Source: Prillingera fragicola | Taxonomy: Eukaryota > Basidiomycota > Tremellomycetes > Trichosporonales > Trichosporonaceae | NCBI GenBank assembly: GCA_002335605.1 | Contig: BEDY01000001.1 | Span: 248,001-312,000, forward strand | Direction: 5' to 3' | Length of the DNA stretch: 64,000 nt | In this document: piece by piece, positions 1-9,809 of the stretch | How the letters are laid out: every line of letters begins with the position of its first letter | Numbering within the stretch: position 1 is the first letter of the stretch | The notes under the pieces: model-generated | The model's input: only the letters and a program-made list of their open reading frames with translations | What the model was told of the DNA's origin: nothing | Databases searched by the model: none | Position numbers and translations under genes: made by a program

Positions 1-138
1 ATCGTTCCTGGAGGAATAACAAGTGGTCTTGGCCTTTGGTTCATTGCGACCCCGAGGCACAAACTACCTGTAGAGACTGATACTACTACTAATGAGCACA
101 GCAAGTTGATGGGTGTTTCTTGCCACTCCACTTCTCTC

Positions 139-1727
139 ATGATGCTCAAACTGTCGACCACAATGACAGCTCTCGTGGCGCTGGGGAGCACCACAGCGGC
201 CCAACAATACATCATGAATCCTGCAGTGTATACCGAGTGAGCACAACTCAAGCCATACGTACAGAGAACTGACTTTCCAGCGACTTTCTCGGAGAGCTAA
301 GTAACCCTATCTCCCTCCACGGCGTGGTCAACGTCAGCATTGGTACGCCACCACAGTACCTGCGGTTCAACTTCGACACGTCCACGACCGACTCGTTTGC
401 TTTGCAAACCATGTGTCCGTCAAACGCCATGTGCCCAGCCATCTATACCGGCCCAGTGTTCACGAAGGGAGACAGCTCAACGTACAACACGGACAATATC
501 ACCACCTCGACTGCTAATGGCAGCGCATGGCAATTCACCGGCGTCACGTCTACCGACAGATTTGGCGTCGACTTTTATCCTAACGCGACAATAAACCAGA
601 CATTCATCGCAACGGTGGACGGTGGCTCAACGGGCATGTACTACTCCATGAGCCGCATGGGGGTGCTGGGACTTGGGCCAGGCAATGGCGAGCTGAGTGG
701 CCGGCCGGGCATTCTCAGTACGCTTCTGGCCCAGGTGAACGCCACCGAGGCCGTGGTTGGCGTCTACCTGCCGCAGTTCGACTTTAAGAATGTCGGGCTC
801 AGAAACCGTTCTCGCTATATGAGCACGCCTGCTGATCTGGGCTGGACGTTTGGTCACTTGAACTCTGAAATGATGGAGGGGAACATGACTTTTGTCAACA
901 CTACCAACCCCAACTCGTGGACGATCCCCGTCGACGCGGTGAAGGTCAACAACGAAACGCTTCAGCAAACCTCACCTCTCGACGGTTCCAATTCCACACA
1001 CATGACTGTGCGTGTTGGAGCGCCAAACGACTTCTTTACCACTCTGCCCCAGGGACTCATCCGCGCGCTGTACGGCGCTATCGAGGGCGCCAACGAGACG
1101 GTTGTTGACACTCGCCACTTCTTGGCGGGCAAGGGCAACGTGACCGTCTACCAAGTACCGTGCAACACCTCTGCCAACGTGTCCTTCACCTTTGGTGGTA
1201 CCGAGTTTACGCTCAAGCCCGAGGACTGGATCCTCCGTCTCCAGAACGACACAATCCCAGACCCCAACGCCCCAGCCATCAGTAGCGTATCTGCCGCGTC
1301 AGCCAGTCCGGTAGTCAGCACAGCCACGAATGTGGCCACCCCCTCCCCCGCGCGCCGTGGAGAGATCCCACACTCGCCAGAACTCCACGCCCGCTCCACA
1401 GGTGCTGCAGAGTCCGGCTCCCCAGCTCCCCCGCCGCCACTCATGTGCGTAGGCCTCTTTGTGCCCAAGACCGGCATGGTGGGCACCAACGACACGTGGG
1501 AGCTCGGCACCAGTGTCCTGCAGCGCATGTACATCGGGCTCAAGTTTGGCGACCAGCCTCAGGTTGGGTTTGCCGCGCTCAGTGCCGGGGCAGCGAATGC
1601 GTCGAATAGCACCGGCACAAATGGGTTTGGGCCAGGCGCCTCGGGGTCAGGTGCTGGCGCTGTGAGCTGGCCTTCGAGTCTTGCCGTGGTTGTGACACTT
1701 GGTGCGGCGTTGGCGGCTGTTCTCTGA
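139..1727 (+). CDS. Pepsin-like aspartic protease family protein, GPI-type, probably inactive
   Basis: Two exons, 139-236 and 281-1727 (GTGAGC...CCAG intron), give 514 residues. The ATG at 139 opens a signal peptide (hydrophobic about residues 9-20, ending in TTAAQQ). The pepsin N-lobe follows (SIGTPPQ at about 52-58) with the first active-site motif as DTSTTD (about 65-70) instead of DTGSSD. The C-lobe landmarks QVPC, FTFGG and LKPEDW are present. Where the second Asp-Thr/Ser-Gly should lie, before LPQGLIRALYGA, the sequence reads VGAPNDFF, so the second catalytic Asp is missing. About 20 N-glycosylation sequons, a Ser/Pro-rich stretch and a hydrophobic C-terminus after a Ser/Gly-rich region suggest a GPI-anchored wall or membrane protein. 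The fold assignment is solid; loss of protease activity is inference from the missing residue. Confidence 0.8.
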
Positions 1728-2157
1728 GCAGATCTTGTCCCAGTATGTGTACATGTAGCTCTATGTGTCCAGGCAGACTGTGTATCGTTGAGAAATGGAT
1801 CGCCGTTCAGATATAAGCAGCTTGTGGACTTGAGTCTGACACTCAGACACCGCCAGTTTCGAGTGGACAAAAGTGGGCGGCGGGCAAGACGGGCAAGACG
1901 GGCATCCGCCTCTGGGTACTAACTGCCGTCTTGACGCTGGCTCGTAAGTCTTCCTGGCCAACGATTAACTCGTTGCTGCTACCGTCCGGAGCCCGGCAAT
2001 TGAGTGAGCTCGCCCCTTCTCTCCGTCCACACAGTGGGATCAGTACCGGCACAAGACCGGATGGACACTTGGCGATATGAAGCCGCAGGTGAGCTGATGA
2101 ACACCGTAGGCAACTGTCTTCTGGACACTTGCATTTCAAATGTTGTCTTGGCCTTAC
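1728..2157. other. Intergenic, convergent 3' ends
   Basis: Lies between the 3' ends of the protease-like gene and the first GFA gene. TGTACATGTA follows the protease stop by about 20 nt. A 9-nt unit (gacgggcaa) is repeated near 1885-1905. No gene is supported. Confidence 0.5.
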
Positions 2158-2729
2158 TTACGCCTGGCACTCCTTGGAACCACCACCTTTGGTAAACTGC
2201 TTCTGCCCGTTTGACGGATGCTTCTCGAACGAGTGGCGGTTGTCGCAGTAGACCTCGGCGACGAGCCTGACATCGGACATGTCATCGAGAACGCCGACCT
2301 GTCCCGTCAACTTTGCCCCCACTTGTGCTTACCTTGAGGAACGAGTTGCCCGGCGCAGCATCAGGGTTGGACCACAGGGGTGATCCACAGTCACCACAAA
2401 AGAAGCGCTTCATGGCCTTGCCAGAATCGGTCTTGGTGTCGTTGAAGGACTTGGGCTCGCCCGCGGTGACCTTGATCTTGTCCGATGGGACGCGAATGTT
2501 GAGCGAGCTGATGTCAGCGTGTGCTTAGGAGGAAGCCATACTGAGATGAGCAGCACTTCTGGCACGAGCGGCAGTAGCAAACAACGGCATCGTTCGCGTT
2601 GTCGTCGACCTCGAACTTGATCTTTTCTGTACAAGGTCAGCCTCCACCTCGGCATCCATCGGCCGCCCAAGGAACTATCGTCACAATGTCGGCGTACTCA
2701 CCACAGTAGCATGAGCCGGTGGGTGTCAT
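2158..2729 (-). CDS. GFA/CENP-V domain protein, paralogue 1
   Basis: Four exons on the minus strand: 2702-2729, 2542-2626, 2333-2507 and 2158-2298, giving 142 residues. Zinc ligands of the GFA fold are visible: GSCYCG at the start, CYCRSC in exon 2 and CGDCGSPLW in exon 3. The family is named after glutathione-dependent formaldehyde-activating enzyme, but most fungal members have no known substrate, so only a small zinc-binding protein is claimed. The product ends SKECQA. Intron positions and phases (1, 2, 0) match the next gene downstream, so the two arose by tandem duplication. The ATG was chosen because it directly precedes the GSCYCG motif. Confidence 0.85.
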
Positions 2730-3086
2730 TTTGGCTATTTGTGTAGCGTCCGTTGGGTTCACAAGATGGGAAATGACAAGAGGGAGACAGAGGAAGCAGG
2801 AGCATGTTGCTGGATTCACCCCACTTTAAGAGGTTGGTAATCGACGGCGGTGATGTGGTTTATCCCGTCGGCTTTGCCGGATGCCGGTGTACAAACCGTG
2901 GTGACTGCCAGCCTGTCTCCGTCACGGTGCGCAGCATCTAGTATCACAAGAACACCACTCCTCACTGGACAGATACGGATAGCAGCAAGGCCTCGACATC
3001 AATGACAACGAATTGCAACGCGCCAGCACACAACGGTTACGTCTTTCATTCGCTTCCACAGGCTATTATCGCTATAGGAGCCCAGT
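2730..3086. other. Intergenic between GFA paralogues
   Basis: Upstream region of GFA paralogue 1 and 3' flank of paralogue 2, both minus strand. No further gene or clear motif seen. Confidence 0.5.
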
Positions 3087-3674
3087 TTAGACCTCCTTGG
3101 CAAGCATGCCCTCAAAGTGCTTCTGGCCGCAGCGCTCCTTGGGAATGACCTGGTGGTCGAGCGCGTCCTCGACGTAGATCTCGGCAACGAGCTTGACGTC
3201 CTTGGGGTTGTCGAAGGCTCCAACCTGGTTGTCAGCTACTAGTCGGGCTCTTTCCTGCACCGGCGTGTGCGTACCTTGAGGAAACGAGTGCCGGGGCTCG
3301 ACTCAGGGTCGGACCAGAGGTGCGAGCCGCAGTCGGGGCAGAAGCTGCGTGCAATGGCCTTGCCCGAGTCGGTCTTGGTGTCGTTGAAGACCTTTGGGGT
3401 TCCCTGGGTCACCTTGACCTTGGACACCTCGGACTGGATGTTGAGCGAGCTGAGGTGTGAGTGGATGGGTTCTGGTGGGAGGCCAGAGAACACCTACTGC
3501 GAAGAGTGGAGCTTCTGGCACGAAACACAGTAGCAGATAACACCGTTGGTCGAGTCGTCGTTGACCTCGTACTTGATGTTTCCTGCAAGTCAGTGCCAGC
3601 TCTTAAAGTGGGCAACACGTGGGCATAACCACCAGAGCTCGCAACTCACCACAGCGGCAGGATCCAGTGCGCAT
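3087..3674 (-). CDS. GFA/CENP-V domain protein, paralogue 2
   Basis: Four minus-strand exons: 3650-3674, 3498-3582, 3275-3449 and 3087-3224, giving 140 residues. Zinc motifs are GSCRCG, CYCVSC and CPDCGSHLW. Exons 2 and 3 have exactly the same lengths (85 and 175 nt) as those of the neighbouring paralogue, and intron phases are identical. The shared stretch FNDTKTDSGKA in both products confirms close relationship. The C-terminus differs (ERCGQKHFEGMLAKEV here), so the copies have diverged. The substrate is unknown. It is transcribed away from the glycine-rich gene at 4724 and shares a 1 kb upstream region with it. Confidence 0.87.
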
Positions 3675-4723
3675 TTTGATGTATGTAGCGTCCGAGTGAG
3701 GGGGTAAGCGGATGGAGGGGGGCAAGTGCTAACAGCGGCTCGCTTTATACCGGCAAGCTTTGATCCGAACTCGGTGACAAGGACTCGGGTGGATGAAGAT
3801 GGGCAAGGTTGATCACATGACATGAGTCCGGTGTTGTGTTCCGAATACTACAATGTACGTGATGCACGATCCTGCATGATCCGGCGACTGGTGCTACATG
3901 CATGTACATATATGCTCGACTTGTGGACGAGTTCATGCTGAGGTGATGAGGAATCTGATACCAAGACGGCGATCACTCACTCAGACGGCGATCCTCAACA
4001 AGCTGGTGAACGCGTCGCACGCGTGGTTGAGGCTGATGTAATATGACAACCATGACCGCACTTAACACCTCTGCATGCATGTACACTGCCACTGCTGCTA
4101 TAGTCGTGCAGGACACTCGGCTCTGCGGGCCCGGTCAAGTAGCCTGCGTGAGAGTTTCAGCTTGGCGCGTAGCTGTTCCGAGGCCGGCGGCCGTAGTGAG
4201 GCCATTTGATTGCCGAGACGGCAAAGGACTATCGGCAATGACCGCCTTGTCTCTCGCACCGAATTGTTCCGCAAGCAGCACCCCATGCAGACCTCGTCGA
4301 CCGTGGAGACACACTCCGCCGATGCATGAGCTTCAAGCTGCGCCGCTTGGCTTACGCTGTTTGCGGCGCCACGTGTGACGTAATCCCCCGCCAGCCAAAC
4401 ATGATGAGCATTCCAACGTCATCGACCATCCTGGTGCGCTCTTTTACTCCAAAAAAGTGAGATGTTGGGAGGCACAGAACGTTCACGTGCGCCGAGAGAT
4501 CTATCTGCGCTGCTGTGGACATGGCAGTGTTGAGCGGAGCTGCGCATAGCGTACGGAATGACGGCGCGCCGATACGAGCGGCATGACGTCTTGCCCCGAG
4601 ACTTCTGACGACGGTGGTGTCGTTGAGCAGGCAGTTATAAGACCTCACTTCAGTCAGTCATGGAGCCTCGCCACTGCTACTTCTCTAGCAACACATACTA
4701 CATACAACAACTGAATTATCACC
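3675..4723. promoter_or_regulatory. Divergent upstream region, GFA2 / Gly-rich gene
   Basis: One kilobase between two divergent starts. It contains several catgcatgtaca-type stretches (about 3898 and 4074) and a TATA-like element near 4635. No convincing coding region; the open frames here show no family signature or splice logic. Confidence 0.5.
4635..4642 (+). promoter_or_regulatory. TATA-like element of the Gly-rich gene
   Basis: TTATAAGA lies 82 nt upstream of the ATG at 4724, a plausible distance for a fungal TATA box. Confidence 0.5.
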
Positions 4724-6066
4724 ATGGGTCTTCTCGACAAGATTGAGGACAAGATTACCGGCTCGAACAAGAGCGGCACCAACGACACCACCACGGGCAC
4801 CCACGCACCCATTGGCCACCGCGAATCGCACGCTGGCCAAGGTACGTCTCTCCACCCCCTACGACCCCAGCTAACTCTCAAGCCTTCTCAGGCGGTCCCC
4901 CGGGCTACGGCGCAGGAGCAGGCGGCACCGGCACGCGTGGCCCAGACCACGTCGGCATCGTCGGCGAGGACCACCCGGCGCGCGGCGTCGCGGGCGTGCA
5001 CAACACGAGCTCTGAGCGCGCCGGCGTCGGCGCCATGACGGGCAACACGGCCCAGGGAGCAGAGACGCTCAACCTCGGCGGTAACCGTGGCACCGGTGCT
5101 GGTGGGCTCGGTCACGAGGGCCACCATGCTGGCACCGCGGGGACCGGTCTCGGCCATGACAGCCACCACACGGGTACCGGAGTCGGTACTGGCGTCGGTG
5201 CTGGCGCGCTCGGCCACGACAGTCGTCACACCGGTGTAGGTACCGGCGGCATCGGCCACGACGGCCACCACACCGGTACCGGTACCGGTCTCGGGCACGA
5301 CAGCCGCCACACGGGCGTTGGGACCGGCGTCGGTGCGGGCGTCGGTGCTGGCGTCGGCGCCGCCGCCCTCGGACACGACACCCACCACACCGGCGTAGGA
5401 ACCGGCGGACACCACGGCGTCGGCGGGAACGTAGGCCACGACGCCGCCCGCCTGGCCGGCGGCGGGTACAACGACGGCACAGGCGGTGTTGGCGGCGGCG
5501 GCGTCGGCGGTGTGCTCCCCGAGGGGGTGCGCCAGGGCAACCGCTCGCCGGACCCCAGCACCGTGGCGGGCATGGGCGGTGTGCAGCCTAGCAAGCCGCG
5601 TGTGCACGATGCTGTGAACGCGCCACCTGCTGCTCTCGACCCGGCGTCGAATGCTGCGATGGGGGGTGCTCACCACCTGAAGGGCCAGGAGGGACACGGG
5701 CTTGCCGGCCAGGGCGCTGCTGTTGGCACTGGGCAGCACGCGCACGGCGTCGGCGGCGAGCAGAGGCACCACCTCGGTCACGGCGGCGGCGGTATCGGCG
5801 AGACGGGCAACTTGCGCGAGGGCCACGGGCTCAACCAGCAGGGTCTTGGGCAGCAAGGCCTCGGACAGCAGGGCCTCGGACAGCAGGGCCTCGGACAGCA
5901 AGGTCTTGCGCACGAGGGCCATGGACTCAACCAGCAGGGCCTTGGGCAGCAGGGCGTCCGCAGCGGAAACGTTGTCGGCCACGGCGTCCATGAGGGTGCC
6001 ATGTCGCAGAGCAGCGTTGCTCAGCACGGGTATGGCGCCGACGGACAGCTTGGGCAGCAGCGTTGA
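4724..6066 (+). CDS. Gly/His/Gln-rich tandem-repeat protein, hydrophilin-like
   Basis: Exons 4724-4841 and 4892-6066 (GTACGT...CTCAG) give 430 residues. The N-terminus MGLLDKIEDKITGSNKSG is a short amphipathic segment. The rest is low-complexity: a block of imperfect GLGHDSHHTGTG-type repeats (genomic 5100-5420), then LGQQG repeats encoded by near-perfect 15-bp units (5842-5901). There is no signal peptide, membrane span or catalytic motif. Composition resembles disordered stress hydrophilins (LEA or dehydrin-like), but that is analogy only, as no named family was recognised. The dense His residues could bind metal. A 461-codon open frame on the opposite strand is a by-product of the repeats. 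A TATA-like element and strong codon bias suggest good expression. Confidence 0.75.
5842..5901 (+). repeat. 15-bp coding tandem repeat, 4 units
   Basis: Four consecutive 15-nt units with consensus ggcctcggacagcag encode LGQQG. The two central units are identical and the outer ones differ at a few bases. Such arrays commonly change copy number between strains. Confidence 0.9.
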
Positions 6067-6455
6067 GTTGCCGAGTGTATGATTGAGCTTGTGCAGATAG
6101 TCTGAAGTTATGCAAGTGAATAAACAACCATGCTGCAATGGTTTGGCAAGTGAATAATGCTGTAGTGGTTGGGTGGCAAAGGTAGCTGGAGTTGCCACAA
6201 TGCCACTCCCAGCAGAGACGCACCACCGACGGATCTCATCTCGGCGCACATGACCACCGCCATCATGCCACATCTTCGCTCATTAGTCGCTACTGTGACG
6301 TCTATGAATTGAGAAGGTCCGGCCGCCGCACGTTCTTGAAACAGGACTGATCTATACGCGACGCCGTAGTAGTTCTCACCTTCACCCATTCCCCTTTACG
6401 TTTACCCAACCCTCATCCACTGTAACCAGCGCTCTACAGTAGCACCAACGCAACA
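6067..6455. other. Intergenic
   Basis: 3' flank of the Gly-rich gene and upstream of the small gene at 6456. No gene supported. Confidence 0.45.
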
Positions 6456-6694
6456 ATGCCCGACCGTAGTGGGTGGCCCCAGATAGTGCGTCTGACGGAA
6501 GACGAGCCGACTCCCCCCGCGGACCTCGCTCCACCGCCTGGACCAATGGAGGCGAGCCTCCCAGAGGTCGCAGAGTCTGTACGTCCTGCCGTGGGAGGGC
6601 GCTGGGCGTGTGCTAATGCTTGCAGGCTCCCCCGCCTGTCGAGGACTTTTATGGCCCACATGCGGGTGAGACGGAGATGAATATCATGTGGTGA
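6456..6694 (+). CDS. Small acidic Pro-rich protein of unknown function
   Basis: Two exons, 6456-6578 and 6626-6694. The intron has donor GTACGT, branch GCTAAT and acceptor TTGCAG. The product has 63 residues, rich in Pro, Asp and Glu, and contains VEDFYGPHAGETEM near the end. No signal peptide, Cys pattern or CaaX box, so it is not a pheromone precursor. The intact intron signals and phase-0 junction argue for a real gene, but no family was recognised. The GTGAGA inside the last exon could be a further donor, in which case the C-terminus would differ. It is the first of five small genes between 6.4 and 13.5 kb. Confidence 0.5.
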
Positions 6695-7275
6695 TAGCTG
6701 TAGCCAGTCTGTATGTACGGTATGAAGCGAGGTCGTGGTTTGAATCTGGGCAGAGGAGAAGGTCGTCTGGAAGCAACTGTCGGTTGCAATAGGTGGGCGT
6801 CAATCTTCTGACATTGTTCTACGAATGCACATTCTGTACCACAGATGCATGTCAACGCCTCTAATCGCCACCACGAGTCTAGCGCTCACTGTAGCAATCC
6901 AAGGTAATGGACATATGGAGCGTCACCCGTGCACGTGCACCATTTCGATATAACCGCAGTGCCACTGCCCCCACCACTGCAGTACTCCGCCACACTCGAC
7001 CAGCACATGACCACTTGTCAGCGAACACGAGTCCGGGGTATGAGGCGCTTAGTCCCAGCTGGTTCAAATCGATCTACGTCTCTGGGGTATCGGCTTTCGG
7101 GCCACGGCCGTGCTGACAATGCACATGGGCAAGATGAACTGATCTCTACGTATCTTGGCGTTGCAACATTCACTCAACCGCTCACTTCGTACGTCCAGTT
7201 CAGGCAACAGACGCAGTAGCTAACCCAGCAGTCCACACTACACCCAGCCCAGCCCACCAAACCCAAGCAATCACA
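6695..7275. other. Intergenic
   Basis: No supported gene. TGTATGTAC occurs shortly after the preceding gene. A CA-rich leader precedes the ATG at 7276. Confidence 0.45.
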
Positions 7276-7500
7276 ATGTCGCTCCCCACCGACCTGTCGC
7301 AGATGGACAACCTCCCCATCGCCACAGACCGCAACACGATGCAAGACACCACCGCCACCGGCAGCGAGTTTACCGCAGCGTGGGAGGCGCTGCAGACCAA
7401 CAGCACGGATATCTGCATGCCCAGCGTCGAGCGCAAGAGCAGTATCTCGGAGGAGATGGAGTGTATGGATGCCGAGTGGGATGATGGGCAGGAGTGGTAG
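7276..7500 (+). CDS. Small acidic Ser-rich protein of unknown function
   Basis: A single exon of 74 codons plus stop. The start lies in a favourable context (caatcacaATGTCG) after a CA-rich, G-poor leader typical of fungal 5' UTRs. The product is hydrophilic, with a basic-serine patch VERKSSISEEME and an acidic-aromatic end DAEWDDGQEW. No signal peptide, membrane span or known domain. The EWDD motif resembles acidic-Trp motifs in the small proteins at 11656 and 13064. Function unknown; real-gene status is moderately likely from leader and composition. Confidence 0.5.
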   Translation: MSLPTDLSQMDNLPIATDRNTMQDTTATGSEFTAAWEALQTNSTDICMPSVERKSSISEEMECMDAEWDDGQEW

Positions 7501-7822
7501 TTTCGTGCTGTCGGGGGTTGGGCCGCCCGAGGGGGTGGGTTCTGGTGAGAGGGCTGGAGATCAGAAGGAAGACATATACGATACGACATGAAGGATTCTG
7601 CAGTCACTGATGCTGGATTGACTCTGGCTCTGGCACTCGATTGACCAAGTACCAGTGGCAACAGGTCTGATCCAACCGCTGTTCGATTTGACGCTTCCTG
7701 ACAGGTCAGAGCCTCCACATCTGGCTAGGTCTATCACCATGCTCCCTGCTACCCAGTGTGAGCGTCTTTGGAGCGCATCCCCTCGCGATGGGTTGGACAA
7801 TAAAAAGGAAGGCAAAAAGAAA
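7501..7822. other. Intergenic before tRNA-Ala
   Basis: Contains the 3' flank of the small gene at 7276 and of the minus-strand tRNA. No gene supported. Confidence 0.45.
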
Positions 7823-7912
7823 TGGACATGTTGGGGATTGAACCCAAGACCGCCTCAAGAGGACTCAAATCGTCATTGCAAATGAGGCGCGCTACCACTG
7901 CGCCACATGCCC
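7823..7912 (-). tRNA. tRNA-Ala(UGC) with intron
   Basis: On the minus strand a full cloverleaf can be drawn. The acceptor pairs GGGCATG with CATGTCC (one G-U) and the discriminator is A. The D-arm is GCGC/GCGC, the anticodon stem CCTCA/TGAGG and the T-arm TTGGG/CCCAA with loop TTCAATC. The anticodon loop reads TT-TGC-A, giving Ala. An intron of about 18 nt follows position 37, the usual site for nuclear tRNA introns. Confidence 0.93.
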
Positions 7913-9086
7913 GTCTATATTTTGCACTTTTCGGGCTTGGGGTCTACCGGCCAGAGTTCCCTGACTGAGCGCGATAACACCGGGATGTTTTCTTCATGCA
8001 GCGTCTCGTGTGTACGCGTAGTTGCAGCTAGAACAAGGACATTGCCACCCTGCGCTATACTCAGGTCTTGGCTGAATCAATGTGATTGCGTAGCGTGCAC
8101 GGTGGGAACCAAACATGTCGATCACGGCACGACGCCGAGTTCTTGCGCGCCGAGGTGGCATGAACGCTGCGCCGTACGTCGCTGCTGTGCATCTGTAGAC
8201 TGTGTCTGCAGCTCTCGTCTTCGTCATGCAGGTGTACGCGACACGATGGGTAAACACGCGCTGGGTAAACATTGCGGTTGATGCCCACACTACTCAATGT
8301 GAAACCAACTCCGCCGTCGCGCATGTGCTTCTCTCATCAATTGAGTGGACTTTCCGGTGGCGATTCTCAAGGGGAGGGATCAAACAGTCTAAACAAGCCG
8401 GGGCATGCTCTCGCGCTGTTGACGCGCTGGGATGGCGCGAACGCCACTATCCTGCCTGTGGTCGGTGGCGAGTGCATTGCTTGGCATGTGTTCCTCTCAA
8501 AACAAGTTTGCATGACGAGTTGTTTGTTGTTTCGGGCCTCAATTAAACGTGCACCAATACAGCCTGCCGAGCTTCCGCGACAGCCACAGCTATTGAGCAA
8601 GTGGCGAGGCCGAGAACACGAGACAAAGGTATGACGTACCCGGAACAATGAAGGAATGGACCCTACCATGCCGTTTGGACTCATGTATCGCTTCCCGCGT
8701 CGAGGTGGCTCCCACGAGCTCACGACCGTCAGGTGACTGCCAAACGATAAACTGCGTTACAGAGTGAGCATGACTTGGCGCAGACCCAGAGTAGCCACGG
8801 AGTATTGTTTTAGCATGCTCTGAACGTGACATTGAAAGGAGGTGGTGTACGACATCTTCCCGACGTCATTGTTGTCGGCCGGCACAAGTCCAGGTCCAGA
8901 GTTTGCGGCAAGAGAGATATGGGCAGGCTGAGGTGTTTGCAGATCTACAGATGGACATATGAAAAGGGTTGCATTGCATTATCGAGCCATTTTTGATCGC
9001 CACTCCTTTCCTTTGCTTCAACGTGTGTTTACTTTACCACAACGCACAACTATTACCTGCACGTCTACAAACACACACAGATCAAC
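7913..9086. other. Intergenic, 1.2 kb
   Basis: Several open frames overlap here on both strands, but none shows splice signals, a domain or good start context. Upstream sequence of both the tRNA (minus) and the small gene at 9087 (plus). Confidence 0.45.
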
Positions 9087-9386
9087 ATGCCAGTGAGTAA
9101 CCAACCCCGCGCCCTGGCGATCTCTAGCTCACACCCGCAGTACGACGCGGAACCCGTCCTCATCGCGCGCTCGCACCCTCACCGCAAGTCCTGGGACTGG
9201 CTCTGCCGCGCACCCAGCGCTCGCCCCCAGACCCGCCGGTCGTCAGAGTCTGTGCTCGAGGACAAGGTGCAGCACAGCGTGAGTCCTACCTGTGGCGACG
9301 ACTTAAGCTGACGATCCCAGCCGACCACTCCGCCACCTACCCGCGCCGTATCGCGCTGCTCGTCGCTCAAGCGCAACAAGGGCTGA
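9087..9386 (+). CDS. Small basic protein with a 6-nt first exon
   Basis: Three exons: 9087-9092 (ATG plus one codon), 9141-9278 and 9321-9386. Both donors are GTGAGT and acceptors are CGCAG and CCCAG; all junctions are phase 0. The product has 69 residues: MP, then YDAEPVLIARSHPHRKSWDW, a basic-serine segment RRSSESVLEDK, and a Lys/Arg C-terminus. No signal or membrane segment; no family recognised. The two clean introns make a real gene likely. Two other small genes nearby (11656-11963 and 13064-13441) also begin with ATG plus one codon followed at once by GTGAGT. Confidence 0.6.
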
Positions 9387-9809
9387 GCACGCTGCATGTT
9401 CTTGACCTGATTTCGTCCTATTCAAACGTTGCTGTTCGCTCTTCTTTTCGCCAACAAAGCACCCTGCCCATCTGGTCACTCATGATCCAACCTGGACATA
9501 GGGAACATTGTTCGCCTCCCCAGCCCACAAAGGGTCCAGTGCTGGCGGCCTCCACCGCCTACCCGCTCTTCCGGGATAGGCTCGCATGTGGTACGGAATG
9601 TAGGCACGCCAGGAAGATAGGCTCGGGGAATGAAGCCAAATTATGTAATGAGTTTTAATGCAGATCATTTTAGGCGCGTCAAAGTAGCTGCAGGTGCCTA
9701 TTTCTTCCCTCTTACGTAGGCACCCTACTGATCATGTTCGAGGTCGCGTTTCGATCGTCAACAACCATAGTCCTCGACTCCTCATCCACAATCCACTCCA
9801 CCAACGACA
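9387..9809. other. Intergenic
   Basis: Upstream region of the Arp9-like gene. No gene supported. Confidence 0.45.

Noticed and set aside
4888..6273. 461-codon minus-strand open frame opposite the Gly-rich gene
   Set aside because: Mirror of a repeat-rich, GC3-biased coding region; the plus strand has the intron, start context and repeats.
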